Assembly: GCA_019670725.1 (NCBI GenBank)
Contig: AP024629.1
Span: forward strand, 372,001-436,000
DNA: 64,000 nt
From: Alphaproteobacteria bacterium SO-S41
GTDB taxonomy: Bacteria; Pseudomonadota; Alphaproteobacteria; Micropepsales; Micropepsaceae
Direction of reading: 5' to 3'
Below, piece by piece: positions 26,507 to 34,771 of the stretch. Below the pieces are notes generated by a model. The model did no database searches. It was not told where the DNA came from and saw only the letters and a list, made by a program, of their open reading frames with translations. How positions within the stretch are numbered: position 1 is the first letter of the stretch; each line of letters begins with the position of its first letter. The translations under genes were made by a program, and so were the position numbers.

Positions 26507-26545
26507 TCTCCCTCACGGCCGAGGCAGTTCCGTCATCTCCCAACC

Positions 26546-26628
26546 CGTCATGGCCGGGCTTGACCCGGCCATCCACCCTGCCATCGCGCCCGGTCGACTG
26601 GATGGCCGCCTCAAGGGCGGCCATGACG
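26546..26628. repeat. REP/BIME-like dispersed repeat, copy 1
   Basis: Two hairpins face each other: GTCATGGCCGGGCTTGACC then CGGCCATCCA, and after a spacer TGGATGGCCGCC then AAGGGCGGCCATGACG. The whole 83 bp is itself an imperfect inverted repeat. Similar copies occur at 35.6, 49.5 and 57.7 kb, always between genes. Here it lies after the ECF sigma gene. Confidence 0.9.
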
Positions 26629-26661
26629 AGGGGCGTGCGATGCGAGCTGAACGGAAACCGG

Positions 26662-27240
26662 TTAGTCCTCGCCCTTGGCCTTCAGGAACACCCGCTCGCC
26701 CGGCTTGGTCAGCCGCAGCAGCGGCGTGCCCCATTCGTGATCCTGCTTGGGCACGAAAGGCGTCTTGGGGCCACCGGCCGCGACGGGGCGCTCGGCAAAG
26801 CGCCCCATGGTGATCAAACGGTCATACATGACGATCGCTCCGGCGGTCGCGACGTTGAGGCAGAAGGCGGTCGGGATCTTCACGATATGGGTGCAGAGCG
26901 CCTGCACCCGCGGGCTCAGCGAGCCGCGCTCCGAGCCGAAAATATAGGCGGCCCGCGCCGGGTGGCGGAAGCTCGGCATCGGGATCGCGTCGTCGGTGAA
27001 CTCGACTCCGACGAGCTCGCAGCCCTTGGGCAGGCGGAAATCCTCGAACCGTTCGAACGGGTAATAGGGCACCTGGCCCTCGGACGCCGCGGTATCGGCG
27101 AGGCGCACGATCCGCGCCTTGGTCTCGGCTTCGATCGTGAAGACGAAGCCGGCCCCGAAGGCATGGGCGGTGCGCATGAGATTGCCGAGATTCATCGCCT
27201 TGGAGATGCCCTCCGCCCCGATCCCGAAATAGCCGCGCAT
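26662..27240 (-). CDS. TrmH/SpoU family RNA methyltransferase
   Basis: A 192-residue SPOUT methylase; the ATG at 27240 gives the start MRGYFGIGAEGISKAMNLGN. Family motifs: NLGNLMRTAHAFGAGFVF, YIFGSERGSLSPRV (motif 2), and VKIPTAFCLNVATAGAIVMYDR (motif 3, the trefoil knot with AdoMet site). It would 2'-O-methylate a tRNA or rRNA ribose; the target is not readable. It is smaller than RlmB and lacks its N-terminal L30-like domain. Confidence 0.85.
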   Translation of the reverse strand: MRGYFGIGAEGISKAMNLGNLMRTAHAFGAGFVFTIEAETKARIVRLADTAASEGQVPYYPFERFEDFRLPKGCELVGVEFTDDAIPMPSFRHPARAAYIFGSERGSLSPRVQALCTHIVKIPTAFCLNVATAGAIVMYDRLITMGRFAERPVAAGGPKTPFVPKQDHEWGTPLLRLTKPGERVFLKAKGED

Positions 27241-27314
27241 GTGAAATCCTTCTTGATCGCGCGAGACCAAGCGCACCCTTGCCCCTGCCGTCAAGGCAGC
27301 CTAGATGCCCGGCC

Positions 27315-28346
27315 ATGTCCCAAGCCGCCCCCCGCAATGACGACCGCAATCCCATCCTGGTCGAGCTGACCCGCGGCAAGATCGTCGAGAGCTTCCATCG
27401 CGGCGCCGTGGCCGTCTCGGATGCGGCGGGCAAGATTCATTTCCAGCTCGGCGATATCGAGCGGCCCGTATATCCGCGCTCCGCCTTCAAGATGATGCAG
27501 GCGCTGCCGCTGATCGAGACCGGCGCCGCCGACGCCTTCAAGGTCAGCCCCAAGGAACTTTCCATGGCCTGCGCCTCGCATTCCAGCGAGCCCTTCCATG
27601 TGAAGACCGTCGCGGGCTGGCTGAAGCGCCTCGGCTGCGGCGAGGGCGATCTTGCCTGCGGTCCGCATCTGCCGATGAGCGAGGCGGCGGCGCGCATCAT
27701 GCAGCGCGGGCGCAAGGAGCCGACACGGCTGCACAATAACTGCTCGGGCAAGCATAGCGGCTTCCTCTGCACCGCCTGCTATATGGGCGAGCCGGTCGCC
27801 GGGTATGTCGAGATCGACCATCCCGTGCAGGTCCGTGTGCGCCAGGCGATCGCGGAACTCTGCGACGTCGACGGCGAGACGATGCCGTGGGGCATCGACG
27901 GCTGCGCCGCGCCGAACTTCGCTCTGCCGCTGAAGAATCTGGCGCTCGGCTTCGCCCGCCTCGCTGATCCCTCGGGCCTCGCCTCGAACCGCGCCGAAGC
28001 CGCCCATCGCCTCGTTAAGGCCGTGCGCGAAAACCCGCTCTACGAATCGGGCACGGGACGGTCCGACGTGGCGCTGATCGAGGCGACGACCGGCGGCACC
28101 GTCACGAAGATCGGCGCGGAAGGTGTCTATTCGGCCTCGATCCCTTCGCTTGGCCTTGGCGTCGCGCTCAAGATCGATGACGGCACCGGCCGCGCGGCGG
28201 AAACCGCCATCGCCGCGGTGCTCGCCCGGCTCGGCGTGCTCGACGCAAAAACGGACGCCGCCCGCCCCCTTCTCGTCGCGCCCATTACGAACTGGCGCGG
28301 CGATCATTGTGGCGAACGGCGTCCGGCGGAAAGCCTGGCCTTCTAG
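27315..28346 (+). CDS. L-asparaginase II (Rhizobium-type, class 3)
   Basis: A 343-residue cytosolic asparaginase of the family of Rhizobium etli AnsA/ReAV. The Ser-x-x-Lys catalytic pair is S56-K59 in RSAFK. The metal site of the family is present: C143 and K146 in NNCSGKH and C197 in DGCAAPN. CASHSSEPFHV is conserved. It hydrolyses asparagine to aspartate and ammonia, unrelated to the E. coli enzymes. The ATG at 27315 is chosen since the upstream in-frame start adds Pro/Arg-rich residues. Confidence 0.9.
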   Translation: MSQAAPRNDDRNPILVELTRGKIVESFHRGAVAVSDAAGKIHFQLGDIERPVYPRSAFKMMQALPLIETGAADAFKVSPKELSMACASHSSEPFHVKTVAGWLKRLGCGEGDLACGPHLPMSEAAARIMQRGRKEPTRLHNNCSGKHSGFLCTACYMGEPVAGYVEIDHPVQVRVRQAIAELCDVDGETMPWGIDGCAAPNFALPLKNLALGFARLADPSGLASNRAEAAHRLVKAVRENPLYESGTGRSDVALIEATTGGTVTKIGAEGVYSASIPSLGLGVALKIDDGTGRAAETAIAAVLARLGVLDAKTDAARPLLVAPITNWRGDHCGERRPAESLAF

Positions 28347-28353
28347 ACGGCCG

Positions 28354-28695
28354 TTAGTTGGAGGCGGCGTCCGGCGTTACATAGGTCAGCGAGCCGATCT
28401 TGCAGGTGCGGATGCCCCCGAAGCTCGCTTCGTAGTTGATCTTGTCGCCGGCCTTCAGGCAGGCGCCGCGCGACACCGCGGCGACCGAGCGGGCCTTGCC
28501 GAGGTCGATACACGAGCCGGCCGTTTCGGCCTTCCAGTGGCGAGCGCCCTGGGTCAGCACGACGGAGGTGTCGGTGTTCTCAATGAAACCGTCGATCCCG
28601 CGCGTGCGCAGGCACGGGGCATCGGCGGCGGAGGCGGCAGGCACGATCGCGGCAAAACCGGCAATCAGCAGAGCGGCAGTTGCAAGTCGCTTCAT
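28354..28695 (-). CDS. Small exported protein, possibly DUF6491
   Basis: A 113-residue protein with a signal peptide at residues 1-23 (ending ASA). Four Cys are in the mature part: CLRTRGIDGF near the start, SCIDLG, GACLKAGD and RTCKIGSL, suggesting two disulfides. The CLRxxxIDGF start resembles DUF6491-type small periplasmic proteins, but I am not sure. It is convergent with the asparaginase gene, 7 bp away. The function is unknown. Confidence 0.5.
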   Translation of the reverse strand: MKRLATAALLIAGFAAIVPAASAADAPCLRTRGIDGFIENTDTSVVLTQGARHWKAETAGSCIDLGKARSVAAVSRGACLKAGDKINYEASFGGIRTCKIGSLTYVTPDAASN

Positions 28696-28874
28696 CGGTA
28701 GTCTCCTCTTTGTTGTTCTGAGGGCCTCGCCCTAGTCGCTTTCTATGACGCGCGAAACCGCTTGGTCTGGCACCGCGGTCACATCTGCGAGAGAGTTGAT
28801 GACGCGCCCGGCCGCTTGCCCCCGATGGGGCGCTCCGCCTAGGTTGCGCGACCAAGAAAATAGGGAGAACGCCG

Positions 28875-29870
28875 ATGCGCGCCGTGCTGTGCAAAGAATA
28901 CGGACCGCCGGATTCGCTGGTTGTGGAGGACGTTCCTTCACCCAAGGCGGGCAAGGGCCAGTACGTCATTTCCGTGAAGGCCGCGGGGGTCAATTTTCCC
29001 GACGTGCTGATCATCCAGAACAAGTACCAGTTCAAGCCGGCACTGCCCTTTTCGCCGGGCGGCGAGGTGGCGGGCATCGTCAAGGAAGTGGGCGAGGGCG
29101 TCACGCATCTCAAACCCGGCGACCGCGTGCTCGGTTCCACGGGCTGGGGCGGCTTTGCCGAGGAGGTCGTCGCCGATGCCGGCCGCGCCATCCTGATCCC
29201 CGACGAGATGGATTTCGAGACGGCCTCGGCGCTCGTCATGACCTACGGCACCTCGCATCACGCGCTGAAAGATCGCGCGGATCTGAAAATGGGCGAGACG
29301 CTGCTGGTGCTCGGCGCAGCCGGCGGCGTCGGTCTCGCCGCGGTCGAGATCGGCAAGGCGATGGGCGCGCGCGTCATCGCCGCCGCCTCGACCCAGGAAA
29401 AGGTCGATGTCTGCCTCAAGCACGGCGCCGAAGCCGGCCTCGTCTACCCCTCGGGCAAGCTCTCCAAGGAAGACCAGAAGGCATTCAGCGAGCAGCTGAA
29501 GGCGATCCTGCCGAACGGCGCCGACGTCATCTACGATCCCGTGGGCGATGCCTATGCCGAGCCGGCGCTGCGCTCGATCGCCTGGGACGGCCGCTATCTC
29601 GTGGTCGGCTTCGCGGCCGGCGAAATTCCGAAGATCCCGCTCAACCTCGCGCTGCTGAAGAACTGCCAGATCGTCGGCGTCTTCTGGGGCGCCTGGGTCG
29701 CGCGGAACCCTGAGCACAACAAGCGCAACCTCGCCGAGCTGATGTGGCTCTACAAGACCGGCCGCATCAAGCCGCTGGTCTCCGCGACCTATCCGCTGGA
29801 AAAGGCCGCCATCGCCCTTAACGCGATGGCCAACCGCGAAGTAAAGGGCAAGGTCGTTCTGACGACCTGA
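28875..29870 (+). CDS. NADPH:quinone oxidoreductase (zinc-free MDR family)
   Basis: A 331-residue medium-chain dehydrogenase/reductase. GroES-like N-terminal domain: GVNFPDVLIIQNKYQFKP, LPFSPGGEVAGIVKEVG. NADPH domain: LLVLGAAGGVGLAAVEIGK. AASTQEKVDVCLKHGAE carries the cofactor end, and VIYDPVGDAYAEPALRS follows. The four structural-zinc Cys are absent, as in QOR enzymes. It would reduce quinones or enones with NADPH. GGGAG precedes the ATG. The MurA-like gene follows by 8 bp, probably co-transcribed. Confidence 0.9.
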   Translation: MRAVLCKEYGPPDSLVVEDVPSPKAGKGQYVISVKAAGVNFPDVLIIQNKYQFKPALPFSPGGEVAGIVKEVGEGVTHLKPGDRVLGSTGWGGFAEEVVADAGRAILIPDEMDFETASALVMTYGTSHHALKDRADLKMGETLLVLGAAGGVGLAAVEIGKAMGARVIAAASTQEKVDVCLKHGAEAGLVYPSGKLSKEDQKAFSEQLKAILPNGADVIYDPVGDAYAEPALRSIAWDGRYLVVGFAAGEIPKIPLNLALLKNCQIVGVFWGAWVARNPEHNKRNLAELMWLYKTGRIKPLVSATYPLEKAAIALNAMANREVKGKVVLTT

Positions 29871-29878
29871 AGGGCTTC

Positions 29879-31186
29879 ATGGCGCAAGCAACGAATAACG
29901 GCGTCCGCTACATCGTCGAGGGCGGGCACCGGCTGGCGGGCGAGATCGAGCCCGCCGGCAACAAGAATGCGGCGCTGCCGATCATCGCGGCGGCGCTGCT
30001 CACCGACCAGAAGGTGACGCTCACCAACGTGCCGCGCATTCGCGATGTCGAGGCGCTGGTCGAACTCATCCGCACGCTTGGCGCTGCGGCGGAGTGGACC
30101 GATCTCAACACGCTGGAGATCGAGGCGAAGAAGGTGCGGCCAGCCGCGCTCGATCCCGATCTCTGCGCCCGCATCCGCGCCTCGATCCTGCTCGCCGGCC
30201 CCCTGCTTGCACGCGCCGGCAAGGTGACGCTGCCGCCGCCGGGCGGCGACGTCATCGGCCGCCGCCGCGTCGATACGCACTTCCTCGCGCTGCAGCAGCT
30301 CGGCGCCAAGGTCACGGTCGGCCAGACCTATGATTTCCGCGCGGCGAAGCTGAAGGGCGCCGACGTCTTCCTCGACGAGCCCAGCGTCACCGCGACCGAA
30401 AACGCCCTGATGGCGGCGACTGCGGCGAGCGGCACGACGATCCTGCGCAATGTCGCCTCCGAGCCGCATGTCCAGGATCTCGCCAATTTTCTCGTCATGC
30501 TCGGCGCGAAGATCGACGGCATCGGCACCAATACGATGACCATCCAGGGCGGCGCGCCCTTGGGCGGCGGCACGTTCCGCATCGGCCCCGACCATATCGA
30601 GGTCGGTTCGCTGATCGGCCTCGCTGCGGTCACGCGCTCCGAACTGCGCATCAAGCGCGCCGGCGTCGCGCATTTCCGCTCGATCCTCATGGGCTTCGAA
30701 CGGCTCGGCATCGTCTGCCGCGTCGAGGACGACGATCTCATCGTCGCCGCGCAGCAGACACGGCGCATCCGCCCCGATTTCGGCGGCCATGTCCCCAAGA
30801 TCGAAGACCAGCCCTGGCCGGCCTTCCCGGCCGATCTCATGTCGATCGCCATCGTCGCGGCGACGCAGTGTTCGGGCATGATCCTTTTCTTCGAGAAGAT
30901 GTTCGAAAGCCGCCTCTTCTTCGTCGACAAGCTGATCTCGATGGGTGCGCGCATCGTGCTCTGCGACCCGCACCGCGCGATCGTCTCCGGTCCGACCCGG
31001 CTGCGCGCCGCGCGGGTCGAAAGCCCCGACATCCGCGCCGGCATGGCCGTGCTGCTCGCCGCGCTCTGCGCCAAGGGCACCTCGATCATCAACAACGCCC
31101 AGCAGATCGAGCGCGGTTATGAGCGCATCGACGAACGCCTGAACGCCCTCGGCGCCAAGATCACGCGCGAACCGGCGCGGGGCTGA
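29879..31186 (+). CDS. MurA-like UDP-N-acetylglucosamine enolpyruvyl transferase, Cys-to-Asp variant
   Basis: A 435-residue EPT-fold enzyme. Conserved: GNKNAALPIIAAALL (substrate Lys/Asn), RIRASILLAGPLLAR (Arg), ERGYERIDERLNALGAKI at the C-terminus. The active loop that reads PGGCxIGxRPxDxH in E. coli MurA is GGDVIGRRRVDTH here, so the catalytic Cys115 equivalent is Asp124. An Asp at this place is known to give fosfomycin insensitivity in mycobacterial and chlamydial MurA. The second half (PWPAFPADLMSIAI, then FFEKMFESRLFFVDKL) is divergent from canonical MurA. It may be the only MurA or a paralogue with another sugar nucleotide; the window cannot decide. Confidence 0.78.
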   Translation: MAQATNNGVRYIVEGGHRLAGEIEPAGNKNAALPIIAAALLTDQKVTLTNVPRIRDVEALVELIRTLGAAAEWTDLNTLEIEAKKVRPAALDPDLCARIRASILLAGPLLARAGKVTLPPPGGDVIGRRRVDTHFLALQQLGAKVTVGQTYDFRAAKLKGADVFLDEPSVTATENALMAATAASGTTILRNVASEPHVQDLANFLVMLGAKIDGIGTNTMTIQGGAPLGGGTFRIGPDHIEVGSLIGLAAVTRSELRIKRAGVAHFRSILMGFERLGIVCRVEDDDLIVAAQQTRRIRPDFGGHVPKIEDQPWPAFPADLMSIAIVAATQCSGMILFFEKMFESRLFFVDKLISMGARIVLCDPHRAIVSGPTRLRAARVESPDIRAGMAVLLAALCAKGTSIINNAQQIERGYERIDERLNALGAKITREPARG

Positions 31187-31192
31187 AAGAAA

Positions 31193-31219
31193 AAGGCCCG
31201 GGAGGGGCTCCCGGGCCTT
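31193..31219. terminator. Hairpin terminator after the MurA-like gene
   Basis: AAGGCCCGGGAG and CTCCCGGGCCTT form a perfect 12-bp stem with a GGG loop, 7 bp past the MurA-like stop. On the minus strand it lies 31 bp after the stop of the 37-codon ORF, so it can serve both. No T-run follows on the plus strand; on the minus strand CTTTTTCTTT follows, making it a better terminator for the leftward transcript. Confidence 0.7.
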
Positions 31220-31249
31220 CGACTCGCTCTGACGTTGCCGCCACGTTTC

Positions 31250-31363
31250 TCAATACATCCGCTTGAACAGATGGGCGAGGAAACGGAAGGGCTTCTGGGC
31301 GGACACGACAGATGAGTGCTTCTCATCCCGCGCCGCAAGCACGTAGCCATATGCACGAAACAT
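31250..31363 (-). CDS. Putative 37-residue basic small protein
   Basis: An ORF too short for ordinary gene callers. ATG at 31361-31363 with GAGGT about 6 bases upstream; TGA at 31250-31252. Translation begins MFRAYGYVLAARDEKHSS and ends KPFRFLAHLFKRMY. It is basic and aromatic, with an amphipathic C-terminal helix that could touch membrane or RNA. A good terminator on its strand follows, and a strong palindrome lies 33 bp upstream. I do not recognise the family. Support is structural only; it may also be chance. Confidence 0.5.
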   Translation of the reverse strand: MFRAYGYVLAARDEKHSSVVSAQKPFRFLAHLFKRMY

Positions 31364-31395
31364 AGTGGACCTCACGGGTTGGGGTTAAACCATTT

Positions 31396-31414
31396 CGCAA
31401 GCACCGTGCTTGCG
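31396..31414. promoter_or_regulatory. Perfect inverted repeat, probable operator
   Basis: CGCAAGCAC and GTGCTTGCG are perfect 9-bp arms around one C. It lies 33 bp before the small ORF start (minus strand) and 89 bp before the LysR gene (plus strand). The one-base centre rules out a hairpin with normal loop, so a dimeric protein site is more likely than a terminator. Confidence 0.65.
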
Positions 31415-31460
31415 ATGGCGTGGATATACGGGGCCGCCCCAACACTGACAAACGATCAGT

Positions 31461-31479
31461 TCTCATTCGACGCATGAGA
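31461..31479. promoter_or_regulatory. LysR-type box upstream of the regulator gene
   Basis: TCTCAT and ATGAGA are separated by 7 bases, fitting the T-N11-A dyad of LysR-type regulators. It is 24 bp before the LysR start, the usual place for autoregulation. Confidence 0.6.
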
Positions 31480-31502
31480 AAAATCGATATATTAACGGCG
31501 CT

Positions 31503-32438
31503 ATGAGCCGAAAACTCCCTCCTCTAAATGCCTTGCGCGCCTTCGAAGCCGCAGCCCGCCTCAAGTCGGTCTCCAAGGCCGCCGACGAATTGTCGGTGAC
31601 CCAGGGGGCGGTCTCGCACCAGATCAAGGCGCTGGAGGACTGGGCCGGGATCGAATTGCTGCGCCGGTCGGGCCGCGGCATCGCCCTCACCGATCCCGGC
31701 GAGCGCTATGCAACGGCGCTCGGCCCGGCCCTCGACCAGGTCGACCTCGCGACACGCCGCCTGCTCGCCAGCGACCCGCGCAAGGGCTGGCTCACGGTCT
31801 CGACCATGCCGTCCTTCGCGGCGAAGTGGCTGGTGCCACGGCTATCGGCCTTCCGCACCGTTCATCCCGAGATCGACGTCTGGCTCTCGACCTGGTGGAA
31901 TTTCGCCGAGGATATGGACCTCAGCGCCTTCACCGATTCCGACGTCGATCTCGCCATCCTCTATGGCGCCGGCGACTGGCCGGGCGTTGCGGCGACGCGG
32001 GTCATGGAGGAGGAACTCTTTCCGGTCTGCGCCCCCGCCTATCTCGCGCAGCATCCGCTGAAGCAGCCCCGCGATCTCGCCGGCGCGACGCTCCTCCATG
32101 ACGAGATGCGCCAGGATTGGCGGCTCTGGCTGAAGGCGGCGGGGGCGGAAAGCGTCGACCCCGAGCGCGGCCCCGGCTTTGACGATTCGGCGCTGCTCAT
32201 CCAGGCGGCGATGGCGGGAATGGGCGTCGCGCTCGGCCGTTCGGCACTGGTGAAGGCCGATCTGGCAGCGGGACTTCTCGTCGCACCGTTCGAGCTGCGC
32301 CTCGATGCGGACCTCGATTATTATCTGGTCAGCCGCCCCGGCACCGAGAATCTGCCTAAGATCAAGGCATTCCGCGACTGGCTGATGGCCCAGGCCGCCG
32401 CCGAGCCCGGTCCGAACATTACCGTCGCGGCCCCTTAA
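31503..32438 (+). CDS. LysR family regulator, GcvA-like
   Basis: A 311-residue regulator. The N-terminal helix-turn-helix PPLNALRAFEAAARLKSVSK, AADELSVTQGAVSHQIKALE is typical of the GcvA subgroup. The C-terminal effector domain has GWLTVSTMPSFAAKWLVPRL and FPVCAPAYLAQHP. A LysR box lies just upstream. The next gene on the same strand, an SDR, starts 72 bp later and may be a target or be independent. In E. coli GcvA controls glycine cleavage, but this subgroup has diverse targets in Alphaproteobacteria. Confidence 0.88.
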   Translation: MSRKLPPLNALRAFEAAARLKSVSKAADELSVTQGAVSHQIKALEDWAGIELLRRSGRGIALTDPGERYATALGPALDQVDLATRRLLASDPRKGWLTVSTMPSFAAKWLVPRLSAFRTVHPEIDVWLSTWWNFAEDMDLSAFTDSDVDLAILYGAGDWPGVAATRVMEEELFPVCAPAYLAQHPLKQPRDLAGATLLHDEMRQDWRLWLKAAGAESVDPERGPGFDDSALLIQAAMAGMGVALGRSALVKADLAAGLLVAPFELRLDADLDYYLVSRPGTENLPKIKAFRDWLMAQAAAEPGPNITVAAP

Positions 32439-32510
32439 CCCCCGCGATCCGATCTGCTAGAGCCTCGCCCCTCAAAGACATCGGCTCGATAAACGAGGGG
32501 AAAGCGGCAC

Positions 32511-33290
32511 ATGGAAATCAACGGCACGATCTCGGCAGTCGTCACGGGCGGCGCCTCGGGTCTCGGCGAAGCGACCGCGCGGGCGCTGGCGAAGCAGGGC
32601 GGCCGGGTCGCCATCTTCGACATGAACGCCGACAAGGGCGAGAAGGTCGCGCGCGAAATCGGCGGCATCTATTGCAACGTCAACGTCACCAGCGAAGACA
32701 GCGTCATCGAGGGCTTCAAACGCGCCCGCGAGGCGATCGGCCAGGAGCGCGTGCTCGTCAACTGCGCCGGCACCGGCAACGCCTTCAAGACGGCGTCGCG
32801 CGGCAAGGACGGCACGATCAAGTTCTTCCCGGTCGACCAGTTCGACCGCATCATCCAGATCAACCTCGTCGGCACCTTCCGCTGCATCGTGCACGCGGCG
32901 GCCGGCATGCTGACCCTCGACCCGCTCTCGACGGGCGAGCGCGGCGCGATCGTCAACACGGCGTCGGTCGCCGGCGAAGACGGTCAGATCGGCCAGGCCG
33001 CCTATTCGGCGTCCAAGGGCGGCGTCATCGGCATGAACCTGCCGATCGCCCGCGACCTCGCGCAGGAAGGCATCCGCTGCAACACGATCCTGCCCGGCCT
33101 CTTCAACACCCCGCTGATGCAGGCGGGCGGCCCTGAATTCGTCCAGAAGCTGGGCGCCCAGGTGCTCTTCCCCTCGCGTCTCGGCGCGCCGGAAGAATAT
33201 GCCGGCCTCGCGCTCGAAATGATCCGCAACGCCTATTTCAACGGCGAAGATGTCCGTCTCGACGGCGGCATCCGCATGACCCCGCGGTAA
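32511..33290 (+). CDS. SDR oxidoreductase, HSD10/3-hydroxyacyl-CoA dehydrogenase-like
   Basis: A 259-residue short-chain dehydrogenase. NAD-binding TGGASGLGEATARAL, FDMNADKG (Asp, NAD preference), LVNCAGTGNA, the insert DQFDRIIQINLVGTFRCI, catalytic Ser in NTASVAGEDGQIGQ and YSASKGG, then VRLDGGIRMTPR. The order and the GQIGQAAYSASKGG block match human HSD17B10 and bacterial 3-hydroxy-2-methylbutyryl-CoA dehydrogenases of isoleucine or sterol side-chain breakdown. It is close to but probably not in one operon with LysR. Confidence 0.85.
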   Translation: MEINGTISAVVTGGASGLGEATARALAKQGGRVAIFDMNADKGEKVAREIGGIYCNVNVTSEDSVIEGFKRAREAIGQERVLVNCAGTGNAFKTASRGKDGTIKFFPVDQFDRIIQINLVGTFRCIVHAAAGMLTLDPLSTGERGAIVNTASVAGEDGQIGQAAYSASKGGVIGMNLPIARDLAQEGIRCNTILPGLFNTPLMQAGGPEFVQKLGAQVLFPSRLGAPEEYAGLALEMIRNAYFNGEDVRLDGGIRMTPR

Positions 33291-33301
33291 AGGATCGCCG
33301 T

Positions 33302-34771
33302 TTGCCGGAGACGCAGTCCCGTATCCGGCTGATCGCGGCGGTCTCGGCCGCCGCGTTCGTGCTTCTGTCCATCCTGACGATCTGGCTGAGCGCGGCCTCC
33401 ATCGAGGCCGATCTCGGCACGCGCGCCGGGGCGGCGCTCAAGGCGGCGCATTTCGACGCCGTCACCGTCGCCATGGACGGGCGCACCGCCACGCTCAGCG
33501 GCTTTGCCGACGACGACACGCAGAAGGCCGGGGCGGTCGCTGCGGTCGCGGGCGTCTGGGGCATCGCTTCCGTTATCGACACCATTCAGTCCGGCGGCGC
33601 TGCGGCGGCGCCCGGGCTCTATCGCTTCGGCGCGGTCTGGGACGGGCATCGTCTCTCGCTCACCGGCTTCATGCCCAGCCGTGATGCGCGCGAAGAGACC
33701 GTCACTTTCGCGCGCGACACGCTGAAGCGCGCCGAGATCGTCGACGGGCTGCAGGTCGCGCCCGGCCCGCCAGATCTCAACTGGCAGGCGATCGCGACGG
33801 CGGGGATCGCGGCCATGAAGGGGCTGAGCAGCGCGACGCTCACCATCGCCGGCACCAAGGTCACCTTCACCGGCGTCGCGCCCGACGCGACGATCTACGA
33901 GACCTCGTCCAACCTGCTGGATTCGCTGCCCGCGCCCTATACCTCCTCGATCGACATCAAGATCGGGGCGGGTGCCGCGCCGGCCGCGCCCGCCGCGCCG
34001 CCGGGCTATCGCTTCGGCGCCGCCTATGACGGCGTCTCCATCGCGCTCAGCGGCGCGATGCCCTCCGCGGCGATCCGCACCGAAATCGTCGCCCGCCTCA
34101 AGGCCATGCTGCCGGATGCCGCGCTCGACGACCGCACGAACCTCGACCCCGCGGCGCCCGACGGCGCCTGGGCCGATGCGGTCGGCCTCGCACTCGGCCA
34201 GTTCGCGCGCTCGAAGACCGCGACACTGCAGCTCGACGGCCGCAATCTCGTGCTCGGCGTCGTGGTCGGCGACGCCGCCGCGCGCAACGGGATCAAGATC
34301 GCCTTCGAGGATATGCCCGCCGCCTATCTGGCGGCGCTCGACCTCACCATCGCGGGCAAGGGCCCGGCGGCGCGCGAGCCGGTCAGCGGCGGCGCCGACA
34401 GCCCGGCCTTTGCCTGCCAAGCGGCCTTCGCCGACGCGCTCGCGAAAGACCCCGTCGCCTTCGCCAGCTCCTCCGCGAAGCTCCCCGACAGCGCCGCGGC
34501 GCTGATCGGCAAGCTCGCCGACATCGCCGGCACCTGTCCCGAGGCGCGGCTGGAAATCACCGGCCATACCGATGCCAGCGGCCGCGAGCCCGCCAATCTG
34601 ACGCTTTCCGAGCAACGGGCCGAGGCCGTCACCGCCGCGCTCACCGCCAAGGGCGTCGATGCCGGACGCGTCTCGGCCAAGGGCTTCGGTGCCGCGCGGC
34701 CCATCGCGGCCAACGACAATGACGCCGGCAAGGCCCGCAATCGCCGAATTGAGGTTATCGTCCGGCCATGA
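33302..34771 (+). CDS. BON-OmpA family membrane protein
   Basis: A 489-residue protein. It most likely starts at TTG 33302, with AAAGGA 6 bases upstream; no ATG lies before the membrane segment at residues about 8-32. Two or three BON-like repeats follow (AALKAAHFDAVTVAMDG; AMKGLSSATLTIAGTK; similar at about 230). The C-terminal OmpA domain (about 375-489) has LEITGHTDASGREPANLTLS and SAKGFGAARPIAAND, which bind peptidoglycan. Layout resembles mycobacterial ArfA (anchor, BON, OmpA). The coiled-coil gene overlaps its stop by 4 bp. Confidence 0.8.
   Translation: MPETQSRIRLIAAVSAAAFVLLSILTIWLSAASIEADLGTRAGAALKAAHFDAVTVAMDGRTATLSGFADDDTQKAGAVAAVAGVWGIASVIDTIQSGGAAAAPGLYRFGAVWDGHRLSLTGFMPSRDAREETVTFARDTLKRAEIVDGLQVAPGPPDLNWQAIATAGIAAMKGLSSATLTIAGTKVTFTGVAPDATIYETSSNLLDSLPAPYTSSIDIKIGAGAAPAAPAAPPGYRFGAAYDGVSIALSGAMPSAAIRTEIVARLKAMLPDAALDDRTNLDPAAPDGAWADAVGLALGQFARSKTATLQLDGRNLVLGVVVGDAAARNGIKIAFEDMPAAYLAALDLTIAGKGPAAREPVSGGADSPAFACQAAFADALAKDPVAFASSSAKLPDSAAALIGKLADIAGTCPEARLEITGHTDASGREPANLTLSEQRAEAVTAALTAKGVDAGRVSAKGFGAARPIAANDNDAGKARNRRIEVIVRP

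Noticed and set aside
28836-28850. CCTAGGTTG near 28.84 kb, resembling half of the GTCAACTAGGTTGAC operator.
   Set aside because: Only the centre and right half match; the left arm is absent, and the downstream quinone reductase has no other link to the regulon.
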